Below are positions 4,867 through 12,863 of a DNA stretch of 13,755 nucleotides, one piece after another. The translations under genes were made by a program, and so were the position numbers. Each line of letters begins with the position of its first letter. Positions within the stretch are counted from its first letter, which is position 1. The stretch is from the NCBI GenBank assembly GCA_012523605.1, contig JAAYTY010000165.1:1-13755 (forward strand), read 5' to 3'. This DNA is from Candidatus Fermentibacterota bacterium. Lineage in GTDB: Bacteria > Fermentibacterota > Fermentibacteria > Fermentibacterales > Fermentibacteraceae. The notes under the pieces are model-generated. The model saw nothing but the letters and a program-made list of their open reading frames with translations. It searched no databases and had not been told where the DNA came from.

Positions 4867-7800
4867 CACTCGCCCCCTTTCTTCCGGCCCATCATGCCTG
4901 CGTACATCGTCGGCAGAACCAGGAGGGTGAGAGGCGTTGCGGCGATCATTCCGCCGATGACGGTCGTCGCCATGGGCGCCCACAGGTTCGAGTTCCCTCC
5001 CGTAGAAAGGGCGAGCGGGAGCAGGGCCAGAACGGTCGTCGTCGCGGTCATCAGAATCGGCCTCATTCTTCTCCGGCCGGCCTCCACCACCGCCGCCTGC
5101 GGCGGCATGCCCTCCAGACGCCTCAACTGATTGGCGAAGTCCACCAGAACGATCCCGTTGTTCACTACGATGCCGGCGAGCATCAGGATTCCGATGAGCG
5201 AAGTGAGACCTATGGTGGCGCCGGTGACGAGGTGCACGGCCGCCACCCCGATGAGACCCATGGGGATCGAGAAGATAAGGAGGAAGGGTTCGAGGAGCGA
5301 CTCGAACTGGGCCGCCATCACCATGAACACGAGGACGGCGGCGACCAGGATGGCGACGGTCATGCTGGCGAATGATTCCTTCTGCTCGGGTATGTCGCCC
5401 AGGAGCTCCCAGCGTGCGTTTCCGAGATCCATGGTATCCATCATGGCTTGGATGTCCCTTCCGACATCCCCCAGGGGTCTTCCCTCTATTCCGCACGTTA
5501 CCAGCACGGCTCTGCTCCTGTCGCGATGCCATATCATCTGCGGAACCCGCCGGAACTCGAAGGAGCCCCAGCTCTCGAGCGGCGCTCCGAAAACGGGCAG
5601 ACCCATGACCCTTTCGACAGTGGAGACGCTCCTCTCCGGGAAGGACAGGTGCACGTCCATTGTCCGCCCCGACTCGTAGAAGGTCGAGGCATCCAGCCCC
5701 ATCACGCCGATGGTCACCTCCGAGGCTATGGCGGCAGGGCTCCTGCCTCGCTGCGAGAGGACCGCAGGGTCCGGGACGAACTCGACCTGATCGACCCATT
5801 CGTCCAGCGATGAAGCGTGGTCCACCGTGCCCCGGATCCCGGACAGGGCGCCGACCAGCCGGTCGCCCATCGCCCTCAGACTGTCGAGGTCGCGCCCGTA
5901 CACGGCGATCATGACGGGATCTCCGGTGCCTATGGGCGTTCCGTCGAAGATGGTGTACGAGAGCCCCGGGACTTCGTCGAGGACTGCACGGCACCTGTCC
6001 ATGTACTCTCCCGGCGGGACTTCCAGGCGCGATTCCCTGTCCAGATACAGCGTCAGTTCGAGCCTGTTCGACGCATCCGATCCGAATGCCGCCGCCAGGC
6101 CGGAGGATCGTCCCGCTTCCATTCTGCAGTGAAGGAGATCCCCCGGCTCGAAAACTGCGGTTATCGAGTCCTCGAGGGCCGCCGCGATGCTGTCCGTCGT
6201 CCCGAGGGAGGTTCCAGGGGGTGCCGAAGCGGTGATCGTGATCGCGCCCTCCTTGAGGTCGGGCAGGAGCGACGTGGGGAGCAGCTTCATGATGACGGCG
6301 GACACGACGAAGACTGAGAGCGTGGAGAGGACGGTCCTCCTCCGGTGCGTGACGCACCAGTTCAGGGCTCTCGTGTAGGCGGTCTCGAGCCTGCCTATGC
6401 CGTTCTGTACGGCCAGAAGAGGCGAACCCTTCCTGTGGGTCTTCACAAGGCGCCCGGACATCCCGGCAAGGAGAGGGATGAGGCTCAGGCTGACGAAGAG
6501 GCTGATGAAGAGCGCGCTGATGATCGTCAGCGACAGATCCCTGAAGATCTGCCCGGTGAGACCCCGCACGAAGAGCATTGGAATGAACACAGCCACCGTA
6601 GTCAGCGAGGAGGCGGCCACGGCGCCCGCTACCTGTCCGGCGCCCTTCTCCGCCGCCTCCAGCACGCCCTCGCCGCCCCTCCTCCTCCTGTGGATGTTCT
6701 CCAGAACCACAACTGAATTGTCCAGGATCATACCTATCGAGATCGAGAGGCCGGCGAGCGAGAGGATGTTGAGGTTCACGCCCAGCGCGTACATGGCGAA
6801 GAAGGTGGTCACGAAGGACAGGGGCATGGAGATGCTGACGATGCCGGCGTTGACGGGAGAGCCCAGGAAAAGCACCAGCACTGCGGCGGCAAGGAACATC
6901 GCCAGGATGCCGCTCTGGACCAGAGAGTCGGAGGAGGACCGGACGAAATCACGCTGATTGTAGACGATATCCATATCGAGCATGCCGGCGTACTCACGGG
7001 ATATCCGGTCAAGCTCCTCCGTGATCCTGTCGCATGTGGTCACCGAATTGGCGTCGGCGCTCTTCCTGATGACAAGGATGACGGTGTTCACGCCGTCCAG
7101 CGTCGAGATGTTCGTCTTTTCCTCGAAGCCCTCTTCCACGGCGGCGATGTCGGCGAGCCTGACGGGCACTCCGCCGTGCATCCCCACGACCAGGGAACGG
7201 ATCTCCCCCAGACTGTGGAATCCGCTGGCCATGCTCAGGGGCACCTCGATCCCGTCGTCGTCGATCTGGCCGCCGGGCATGTCGGCCCCCGCCGCAGCCA
7301 GGGCGCCGTACACCTGAGACAGGGGGATGGACCTCTCCCATGTCAGAACGGGATCAACCAGCACGTTCACCTGCCGCACCTCACCGCCGGACACCACGAC
7401 GCTGGCAACGCCGGGAACCCGGCTGAGCACGGGCTGGATCTCGTCATCCACCAGCCTCCGCAGTTCCGGCGAACCCATAGCGCTGCTGGAGAAGCTCGCC
7501 ACTACGAGGGGCTTCATGCTGCTCTCCATGGCGAAGACGTAGGGATCAGTGGCGTTGCCCGGCAGAGTCGGCTGCAACTGGTTCACCGCCTCCTTTACGT
7601 CCTCCAGGGCCTTGTCGATGTCCGCGCCCGATCCGAGCTCGATCGTGACCAGGCTGAGGGATGCCCTGCTCTCGGATTCCACGGAGCTTACATCCTCTAT
7701 CCCGCCGACGGCCTTCTCCAATTCCTCCGACACAAGGGTCTCGACCTCCTCGGGGCCCGCCCCGGGGAGCGCCGTGACTATGCTGATGACTCCGAGATCC

Positions 7801-7919
7801 ACCTTCGGGAGGTAGTCCAGCCCAAGCCGGGCCGCACCGAAGGCGCCTGCTCCGGCCATGAGTACATAGACCATGAGGAAGGCTACCCTGCGCCTCGCGG
7901 CGAGTCCCGGAAGGCTCAC
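4866..7919 (-). CDS. RND-family efflux pump, HAE1/AcrB-like inner membrane transporter
   Basis: A 1017-aa proton-driven exporter of normal length for the family, expected to work as an inner membrane trimer with periplasmic adaptors. It has the twofold RND layout: membrane segment at 12-31, large periplasmic loop to about 335, membrane block to about 490, a second membrane start near 540, a second periplasmic loop and a final membrane block from about 840. Key motifs are GMILDNSVVVLENIH (396-410) in TM4 and AGIVVNNGIVLVDFANQL (915-932) in TM10. TM4 has one Asp (D400) followed by Asn rather than the Asp-Asp pair of AcrB, as in many non-proteobacterial RND pumps. The start is GTG, overlapping the first adaptor's stop by 4 nt, with GGGAGG seven bases upstream. 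Substrate cannot be inferred; drugs, bile-like amphiphiles or lipids are possible. Confidence 0.95.
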   Translation of the reverse strand: MSLPGLAARRRVAFLMVYVLMAGAGAFGAARLGLDYLPKVDLGVISIVTALPGAGPEEVETLVSEELEKAVGGIEDVSSVESESRASLSLVTIELGSGADIDKALEDVKEAVNQLQPTLPGNATDPYVFAMESSMKPLVVASFSSSAMGSPELRRLVDDEIQPVLSRVPGVASVVVSGGEVRQVNVLVDPVLTWERSIPLSQVYGALAAAGADMPGGQIDDDGIEVPLSMASGFHSLGEIRSLVVGMHGGVPVRLADIAAVEEGFEEKTNISTLDGVNTVILVIRKSADANSVTTCDRITEELDRISREYAGMLDMDIVYNQRDFVRSSSDSLVQSGILAMFLAAAVLVLFLGSPVNAGIVSISMPLSFVTTFFAMYALGVNLNILSLAGLSISIGMILDNSVVVLENIHRRRRGGEGVLEAAEKGAGQVAGAVAASSLTTVAVFIPMLFVRGLTGQIFRDLSLTIISALFISLFVSLSLIPLLAGMSGRLVKTHRKGSPLLAVQNGIGRLETAYTRALNWCVTHRRRTVLSTLSVFVVSAVIMKLLPTSLLPDLKEGAITITASAPPGTSLGTTDSIAAALEDSITAVFEPGDLLHCRMEAGRSSGLAAAFGSDASNRLELTLYLDRESRLEVPPGEYMDRCRAVLDEVPGLSYTIFDGTPIGTGDPVMIAVYGRDLDSLRAMGDRLVGALSGIRGTVDHASSLDEWVDQVEFVPDPAVLSQRGRSPAAIASEVTIGVMGLDASTFYESGRTMDVHLSFPERSVSTVERVMGLPVFGAPLESWGSFEFRRVPQMIWHRDRSRAVLVTCGIEGRPLGDVGRDIQAMMDTMDLGNARWELLGDIPEQKESFASMTVAILVAAVLVFMVMAAQFESLLEPFLLIFSIPMGLIGVAAVHLVTGATIGLTSLIGILMLAGIVVNNGIVLVDFANQLRRLEGMPPQAAVVEAGRRRMRPILMTATTTVLALLPLALSTGGNSNLWAPMATTVIGGMIAATPLTLLVLPTMYAGMMGRKKGGE

Positions 7920-8983
7920 CTCCCCGCCTCCCTTACACGGGATCCGTCGTGGATCCTGTTGATGCCGATCGTCACAATGGTATCACCGGTCTCCAGCCCG
8001 GAAAGAACCTGCCAGGAGAAGCCGCTGCGGATGCCCGGCCGGACCTCCCTGAACCGGGCAACGCCATTCTCCACGACAGCGGCCCTCCATTCCCCGGAAG
8101 GGGTTCTTTCGAGGGCCGACTGAGGCACCACGATGACATCGGGCAGAGTCCGCAGGGCGACGATGGCCGTGCATCCCATCCCGGGTCTGAGCCTGCCGGA
8201 GGGATCCGTGAACTGCGCCGTCGCCGATACGAGCCCTGACAGCGGATCGGCCGAGGGCGAGACGGACGAGACGACCCCCTCGAAGATCTCGCCGGGATAG
8301 ATGGGTGTCTCGAGAAGGACCGGAAGGCCGGGCCGGAGATCTCCGATCCGGGAGGGCGCCAGCAGAAGCTCGGTTTCGAGAACGCCGCCCCCGGTCAGAA
8401 CTAGCAGCCCGCCGGCAGCGGGATCTCCCACCCTTGCCCAGACCCTGGACACGGTGCCGTCGAACGGCGCCCGGACAAGGCCGGTCGAAGCCTCCGACAG
8501 GGCACGGCTGTATCCCGTCCGGGCCAGTTCCGCGGAAGCGGAAGCCGACCTCTCGTCGGCCAGAGCCTGCTCGAATTCGCTCTGCGGCACGGCCCCGGAC
8601 TCGACCAGCGCGGCAGTCCTCTCCAGGCGGGTCTTCTGATAGTCCGCGGCGGCGGCGGCGGCCGAGTAGAGGGCTGCGGCGGCGGCCACCTCGGCCTCGT
8701 GCATTCCGTCGGTCTCGAGCGTGACCAGGAGGTCCCCCTCGCGAACATGGTCACCCTCGGTCACGAACACCCCGGTCACGGCCGCCGGAGTGGACACGCT
8801 CAGAACCGCCTCGTCGGAACCCTCCAGCCTGCAGGGCACTATGACGGTGAGTGAGATCGGGGAAGGCTCTATCACACGAGTCCTGACCGCGACGGTCTCC
8901 CGCACTTCTCCGCCGCCGCCGCCGCATCCCGCAAGCAGAGCAGCCAGCATGACCGCGATGGAGGGAGAATCAGATCTTCCCAT
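7916..8983 (-). CDS. First RND periplasmic adaptor lipoprotein (HlyD/AcrA type), full length
   Basis: A 355-aa membrane fusion protein of the pump operon. The signal peptide ends in a good lipobox, LLAGC with Cys20, followed by a Gly run, so it is probably lipid-anchored on the periplasmic face. Domains in order: beta strand entry, first lipoyl half (VTGVFVTEGDHVREGDLLVTLE), Ala/Glu-rich helical hairpin (about 95-160), second lipoyl half (LVRAPFDGTVSRVW), beta-barrel to GRLRPGMGC, and a complete membrane-proximal domain containing VIVVPQSAL and GLETGDTIVTIG. It starts 14 nt inside the end of the tetR gene and ends in a GTGA overlap with the pump, so all are probably one mRNA. The second adaptor (4018-4866) looks like a diverged duplicate of this gene. 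Confidence 0.93.
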   Translation of the reverse strand: MGRSDSPSIAVMLAALLAGCGGGGGEVRETVAVRTRVIEPSPISLTVIVPCRLEGSDEAVLSVSTPAAVTGVFVTEGDHVREGDLLVTLETDGMHEAEVAAAAALYSAAAAAADYQKTRLERTAALVESGAVPQSEFEQALADERSASASAELARTGYSRALSEASTGLVRAPFDGTVSRVWARVGDPAAGGLLVLTGGGVLETELLLAPSRIGDLRPGLPVLLETPIYPGEIFEGVVSSVSPSADPLSGLVSATAQFTDPSGRLRPGMGCTAIVALRTLPDVIVVPQSALERTPSGEWRAAVVENGVARFREVRPGIRSGFSWQVLSGLETGDTIVTIGINRIHDGSRVREAGR

Positions 8984-9581
8984 CGAAGGCCAGCCCTTTC
9001 ATCACGATGTCCATCGCCCCGGTGATGAACCTCTCGTCGAGGCTCTTTCCACTGCTCCCTCCGGCCATCCACGGAGCGAGAAAGCGCCTGGCGGAAAACC
9101 AGTGGAGCATCAGCGCGAGGAAGATCACGGGGATGATCCCCGCTTCCACGTCCGACCTGATCAGGCCCTCGACCTGCATCTCCCTGATGCGCTCCAGGAC
9201 TTTGAGCCTCAGATGTTCCTCGGGGTAGTCGATCTCGGCTTCCGGGTCGAGGTCGAGCCATGTGAACAGCCTCACAAGTCGCGGATGCTTTCGGAAGAAC
9301 TCGAAGAAGCCGTTCCGCCCCGTCACGAGCTGAACGATCGCCGCAGGGTCGTCGGCCGAAATGGTCTCGTAGAGCTTCTCCAGCACGCCCGACCTTTCGT
9401 GGTATCCCCTCACTATCTCGTGCCAGAGGGCTTTCTTCGAAGGGAAATGATGGTATATGAGGCTTTTGGCGATGCCGGCCCTCTCCGCGATCTCGTGCAT
9501 CGAGGCACCCGCGAATCCCTTCTCCACGAAGAGATCCTCCGCAACCTTCAGGATCCTCTCCCTGCCCCGGGCTGAAGACAT
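8970..9581 (-). CDS. TetR/AcrR-family transcriptional repressor of the efflux operon
   Basis: A 203-aa regulator. Residues 5-52 form the TetR-type helix-turn-helix domain, including RILKVAEDLFVEKGFAGASMHEIAERAGIAKSLIYHHFPSKKAL in family-typical order; the long helical remainder would be the ligand-binding and dimerisation domain and does not reveal the ligand. The ATG at 9579-9581 follows AGGGGG at good spacing. A palindromic operator and promoter lie just upstream, and the gene is first in a four-gene overlapping operon with the pump and its adaptors. The natural reading is autorepression relieved by a pump substrate. Target and ligand are inference from position. Confidence 0.93.
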   Translation of the reverse strand: MSSARGRERILKVAEDLFVEKGFAGASMHEIAERAGIAKSLIYHHFPSKKALWHEIVRGYHERSGVLEKLYETISADDPAAIVQLVTGRNGFFEFFRKHPRLVRLFTWLDLDPEAEIDYPEEHLRLKVLERIREMQVEGLIRSDVEAGIIPVIFLALMLHWFSARRFLAPWMAGGSSGKSLDERFITGAMDIVMKGLAFDGKI

Positions 9582-9597
9582 CCCACACCCCCTGCTG

Positions 9598-9615
9598 ACT
9601 GACCGGTCGGTCAGT
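9598..9615. promoter_or_regulatory. Probable TetR operator
   Basis: ACTGACC (9598-9604) and GGTCAGT (9609-9615) are perfect inverted arms around GGTC; the centre also contains the palindrome GACCGGTC (9601-9608). It lies 17 bp before the tetR start codon and abuts the -10 box, so a bound dimer would block RNA polymerase. This size and GC pattern are common for TetR-family operators next to their own genes. Confidence 0.75.
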
Positions 9616-9642
9616 TATAGCGCGAGTCGGGCGGCGGGTAAA
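9614..9642 (-). promoter_or_regulatory. Sigma70-type promoter of the tetR-efflux operon
   Basis: On the minus strand: -35 TTTACC (9642-9637, 4 of 6 matches), 17-bp spacer, -10 TATAAC (9619-9614, 5 of 6). Transcription would start near 9607-9608, inside the palindromic operator, consistent with repression by the adjacent TetR protein. Confidence 0.65.
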
Positions 9643-9667
9643 GTGCGGGGGCGGATGCTTCCTCCAG

Positions 9668-9719
9668 GATCGATTTTCGATCGAACTCGCCGTTTCCGCC
9701 GGTTCGGGTTCCGGAAACG
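9668..9719 (-). terminator. Two hairpins after phoU, possible terminator
   Basis: CGTTTCCG (9691-9698) pairs with CGGAAACG (9712-9719) around 13 nt, starting three bases after the phoU stop on the minus strand. A second hairpin, GATCGA-TTT-TCGATC (9668-9682), follows. Neither has a clear U-tract, so intrinsic termination is uncertain; they may mark a weak or Rho-assisted end. Confidence 0.4.
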
Positions 9720-9722
9720 GGA

Positions 9723-10400
9723 TCAGCTGCCCGCGGCGGCCGGCTCCTCGTCCAGGTCGCGGAACTCCCCCGTGGCGGTGAAGACTATACGCTCGCAGAT
9801 GTTCACGATGCGGTCGCCCGCGCGCTCGAGATTGTGCGTGATCCAGTTGAGATGGAGCGCTTCGGCTATCTCCCGGTGGTCCTCCATCACGAACGTCAGG
9901 ATTTCGCGCTGAATCCTGTCGTTCAGGAGGTCTATCTCCCTGTCGCGCGAGGCCACCTCCCTCGCGAACTCGGGCGAGCTGGACACCAGGGCGCGCATGG
10001 ATGCTTCGAGCATCTGAACCACCTTGTCCGCGGCGATCGGGATGGTGACTATCGGGCGACGGAGCGGTCGTCCCCCGATTGCGATGCTGATGCGTGCGAT
10101 GCCCTTTGCATAGTCGCCTATCCTCTCCACCTCGGTGGCTATCTCCAGTATCGAGAAGAGCGACCTCAGATCCCCCGCCACGGGCTGCTGGGTGGCTACG
10201 AGCGTGAGGCACTTCTCCTCGATGTCGTAGCGCATCCGGTTGATCTCCTCGTCGGCCTCGACGAGCCGGCCGGCGGCATCCAGATCCCTTGATCCGAGGT
10301 GGGCGATCGAGTCGCGGATGGCCCTGCAGACCTTCCCGGACATCGCTACGACCTCCTCCCGGAGTTCCAGTATCCCGCGCTCGAGGTTGTCCCTGTGCAT
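9723..10400 (-). CDS. phoU: PhoU-family phosphate signalling regulator
   Basis: A 225-aa all-helical protein with the two three-helix-bundle repeats of PhoU. Metal-binding type signatures are seen in both halves: EIATEVERIGDYAKGIARI near residues 85-103 and LERAGDRIVNICERI near 190-204; the LVATQQPVAGDLR segment is also family-typical. In known systems PhoU restrains the PstSCAB transporter and PhoR signalling, and loss often raises polyphosphate. No pst genes or PhoR/PhoB are in the window, so this is either an orphan phoU or its partners lie elsewhere. The ATG follows GAGGAG at five bases. It lies 175 bp after the phosphofructokinase stop on the same strand, so it may have its own promoter. 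Confidence 0.95.
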   Translation of the reverse strand: MHRDNLERGILELREEVVAMSGKVCRAIRDSIAHLGSRDLDAAGRLVEADEEINRMRYDIEEKCLTLVATQQPVAGDLRSLFSILEIATEVERIGDYAKGIARISIAIGGRPLRRPIVTIPIAADKVVQMLEASMRALVSSSPEFAREVASRDREIDLLNDRIQREILTFVMEDHREIAEALHLNWITHNLERAGDRIVNICERIVFTATGEFRDLDEEPAAAGS

Positions 10401-10530
10401 CGATTCTCCTCGGGTTCCAGGTCTTGTGATCTTCGATCTTCAGGCAGGCTGTCGAGCGGACTGCCGGGATTCCCGCTTCCGGTCCGTTTGCAGCCGGTTT
10501 CGAAAATGGCGCTTCGGGCGTTCCAGGGCC

Positions 10531-10544
10531 AGCCCCGCAGGGCT
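10531..10544 (-). terminator. Weak hairpin in the pfk-phoU gap
   Basis: AGCCC-CGCA-GGGCT is the only obvious stem in the 175-bp gap 10401-10575. It lacks a U-tract. No convincing phoU promoter could be picked out in the gap. Confidence 0.2.
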
Positions 10545-10575
10545 CCCCCCGGCAGACACGACCTCCAGTACCGTG

Positions 10576-11733
10576 TCAGTCACCGAAGCAGGTCCCGACC
10601 TTCCTGGCGCTTTCCACGAGCGGGTGATCGACGGGAACCATGTTGACCGGACCGGCCACGTCTTCGAGGGGTACCGGGACGCATTCACCGCTTCGGTAGG
10701 CGACCATCACGTTGAACCTGCCCTCGGCGATCAGCTCGACGGCGCGGGTTCCAAGCTGGGTGCAGAGAATCCTGTCGAATGCGCTCGGAATGCCCCCGCG
10801 CTGAACGTGTCCGAGGGTCGTGACCCGGGCATCAGTACCGGTCAGCTCCTGGAGTTCTCTCGCTATCCTGCTCGCTATGGGCTCCTGCACTTCGTGATAC
10901 TGCACGAGACCGTTCCCGATCCGACGGCTGATGACCGGAGCCGTGTCCACGCTGTCTTCGAATCCGTTCTCGACCGCTCCGGCGGCCGACGGCTCCTCCG
11001 CGTCGTCCGAACCGGGGTTCGCCCCTTCTGCCACTGCGATGATCGAGAACTTCTTCCCCGTTCTGCGGCGCTCCATGAGCGCGGAAGCTACGATTCCGAG
11101 ATCATAGGGTATCTCCGGGATCAGTATGACGTCGGCCCCTCCCGCCAGGCCGGATCTCAGCGCAAGCCAGCCCGATTTGTTGCCCATGGTTTCGCATACG
11201 ATGATCCTGTGATGGCTGGTGGCCGTAGTGTGCAGCCTGTCTATGGCTTCGGTCGCTATTCCCACTGCGGTATCGTGGCCGAAGGAGATGTCGGTTTCCA
11301 CGATGTCGTTGTCGATGGTCTTCGGAAGAGTGACCACCCTGATCCCGCCGTCCCTGGCGAGACGCAATGCGTTCTTCTGCGTGCCGCCGCCGCCGAGACA
11401 GACAAGGCAGTCGATCTGGAGCCTCCGTGCGTTTTCGACGGCCGCCGGGATCATGTTCAATGTCTTTCCGCCCATCGTCATCTTGTGCGGTCTGTCACGG
11501 CTCGTGCCGAGGATCGTGCCTCCGCGGGTGAGGATGCCGCTGACCATCTGATCCTCGATCTGGACGGTGCGGTTCTCGACAAGCCCCCTGAATCCGTCCT
11601 GTATGCCGATGACCCTCATCCCGAATACTGACTGGGCGGTCTTCGTGACGGCTCTTATCGCAGGGTTCAGACCCGGGCAGTCTCCGCCTGCCGTAAGGAT
11701 GCCGATGCACTTGACAGGTGATGACTTGGCCAT
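10576..11733 (-). CDS. 6-phosphofructokinase family protein (ATP or PPi donor unresolved)
   Basis: A 385-aa enzyme expected to phosphorylate fructose 6-phosphate at C1 in glycolysis. Seen: N-terminal TAGGDCPGLNPAIR, LTRGGTILGTSR, PKTIDNDI (137-144) with catalytic D141 and D143, MGNKSGW (183-189) and HVQRGG. At the phosphate-donor loop the sequence is LGGGGT (113-118): the Asp that binds Mg in E. coli PfkA (D103) is Gly116, the position that separates ATP (Gly) from PPi (Asp) use is Gly117, and the second discriminator is Lys138, as in PPi-dependent and mixed clades. Donor is therefore uncertain. The start is the ATG at 11731-11733, preceded by AAAGGA at nine bases; a longer frame to 11775 adds only a basic, unrelated leader. 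Divergent from the CHAD gene. Confidence 0.9.
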   Translation of the reverse strand: MAKSSPVKCIGILTAGGDCPGLNPAIRAVTKTAQSVFGMRVIGIQDGFRGLVENRTVQIEDQMVSGILTRGGTILGTSRDRPHKMTMGGKTLNMIPAAVENARRLQIDCLVCLGGGGTQKNALRLARDGGIRVVTLPKTIDNDIVETDISFGHDTAVGIATEAIDRLHTTATSHHRIIVCETMGNKSGWLALRSGLAGGADVILIPEIPYDLGIVASALMERRRTGKKFSIIAVAEGANPGSDDAEEPSAAGAVENGFEDSVDTAPVISRRIGNGLVQYHEVQEPIASRIARELQELTGTDARVTTLGHVQRGGIPSAFDRILCTQLGTRAVELIAEGRFNVMVAYRSGECVPVPLEDVAGPVNMVPVDHPLVESARKVGTCFGD

Positions 11734-11787
11734 GGTCCGATCCTTTCGCCTCTTTTCCCGTCGGGCGGAAAACAATCCATATTCTTA

Positions 11788-11816
11788 ATGAAACGATAAC
11801 GTTTGGAAACTATTAA
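11788..11816 (+). promoter_or_regulatory. Promoter of the CHAD-HD-Ppx operon
   Basis: A -10 box TATTAA (11811-11816) stands 17 bp after ATGAAA (11788-11793, 4 of 6 matches to the -35 consensus) in an AT-rich stretch. Transcription would begin about 11822-11824, almost at the ATG (11826), predicting a nearly leaderless mRNA. The pfk promoter must lie in the same 92-bp gap in the other direction; I could not settle its boxes. Confidence 0.45.
11791..11804. promoter_or_regulatory. Palindromic candidate operator between pfk and the CHAD gene
   Basis: AAACG-ATAA-CGTTT is a 5-bp-arm inverted repeat covering the -35/spacer of the plus-strand promoter and lying about 60 bp upstream of pfk. It could let one regulator control both directions. 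No cognate regulator is in the window. Confidence 0.3.
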
Positions 11817-11825
11817 GCACAGGCG

Positions 11826-12863
11826 ATGAACGAAATCGAAAACGGTATCGCGGCCGCTCAGCCGCCGGGATCGAGCGACGCGGTAGGCAGGGCGGTATCG
11901 GAGTCGATACGCGCTGCCGCAGTCGGAATCGCCTGTGCAATCGACGGACTGGGAGACGGCAGCGACCGTGAAGGCGTCCACAGGATACGTGTTTCACTGA
12001 GGAGAGCCGTCGCCCTGCTGGAGGGCTTCAGCGCAGTACTGCCCGGAAAACGCCTGCGGAGATGCATCGGATCACTGGATGCGCTTCTCGGGAGCCTGGG
12101 AAGGATGCGCGATCTCGACGCCGCCATCCAGTATCTGGATTCCCTAGACAAGAGCGGCCTTTCGCGGATGCACCTGCAGGGGCTGGCCAGATTGCGTCTC
12201 AGGTTGTGCCAGAAGCTCGACAAACGCAGACCCGCGATGGAAGCCGACATCGAGAGATTCAGGGATTCAGGTGAACTCGACTGGCTTTTCAGGATTTCCG
12301 ATCGGCTGGGTCGGCCCGGCATGTCAGAGCCGGCGACCAGCTTGGAAACGTTGGCGGCTGCGGCCTTCGAGAAGCATCTCGGCCCGCTCGTATCGTATGA
12401 CGAAACCCTGCAGGACGAGGACGATACGGAGGCTCTCCACAGATTCAGAATAGCGGTAAAGAAAGCCCGGTACACCCTGAATGCCTTCGACGGCCTGACA
12501 TGCATACCTCTCGAATCCCACAGGGCGCGCCTCCGCAGACTGCAGGACATCCTCGGCACACTGCACGACTGCGATGTCTGGGCGGTCCGGCTGGACTCCT
12601 TCAGGAACAAGGAGAGGGAGTTCACCGTCAGGTTCTACGGGACCGACACCCCCTTCAGAAGGGTGACCCCCGGCATCTGCTTCCTCGAGGACAGGATATC
12701 CCGGGACAGGAAAAAGGCTTTCGGGAGGCTCCGGCGCGAATGGCTCGCGATGCGGGCATCGGGATTCCCGGGAACCCTCATGACCGCCATGAAAGCACTC
12801 GCAGCCTCCGCACCCGCATTCGAGGGCGGAACCGGATACCGTGAGGAGAACCGGGGTGAATGA
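11826..12863 (+). CDS. CHAD-domain protein
   Basis: A 345-aa cytoplasmic helical protein with the twofold CHAD layout. The first repeat carries VHRIRVSLRRA (51-61) and LGRMRDLDA (91-99); the second carries ALHRFRIAVKKARYTLNAF (203-221) and LGTLHDCDVWAV (243-254). Conserved His (H52, H205) and many Arg/Lys residues form the basic surface that binds polyphosphate in characterised CHAD proteins. Known CHAD proteins associate with polyP granules or sit beside CYTH triphosphatases and ppk/ppx genes; here an HD protein and a Ppx/GppA gene follow directly. The last 80 residues are Arg-rich and poorly conserved. There is no good Shine-Dalgarno: only AGG two bases before the ATG, fitting the promoter placed almost at the start codon. 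Confidence 0.9.
   Translation: MNEIENGIAAAQPPGSSDAVGRAVSESIRAAAVGIACAIDGLGDGSDREGVHRIRVSLRRAVALLEGFSAVLPGKRLRRCIGSLDALLGSLGRMRDLDAAIQYLDSLDKSGLSRMHLQGLARLRLRLCQKLDKRRPAMEADIERFRDSGELDWLFRISDRLGRPGMSEPATSLETLAAAAFEKHLGPLVSYDETLQDEDDTEALHRFRIAVKKARYTLNAFDGLTCIPLESHRARLRRLQDILGTLHDCDVWAVRLDSFRNKEREFTVRFYGTDTPFRRVTPGICFLEDRISRDRKKAFGRLRREWLAMRASGFPGTLMTAMKALAASAPAFEGGTGYREENRGE
12843..12848 (+). promoter_or_regulatory. Shine-Dalgarno deciding the HD gene start
   Basis: GAGGAG lies seven bases before the GTG at 12856, inside the end of the CHAD gene. An earlier in-frame GTG at 12841 has no comparable site upstream, so 12856 is preferred. Confidence 0.6.

Noticed and set aside
4867..6357. Upstream extension of the second adaptor's frame to 779 codons
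   Set aside because: The added 497 codons are Arg/Gly/His-rich shadow of the RND pump gene, which is unmistakable in its own frame; a lipoprotein signal begins at 4866.
8872..10212. 446-codon minus-strand frame across phoU and tetR
   Set aside because: It crosses the tetR promoter and two well-supported genes in a different frame; composition is shadow-like.
11734..11775. Fourteen-residue N-terminal extension of phosphofructokinase
   Set aside because: It is basic and unlike the family; the ATG at 11733 has a good Shine-Dalgarno and the family motif begins soon after it.
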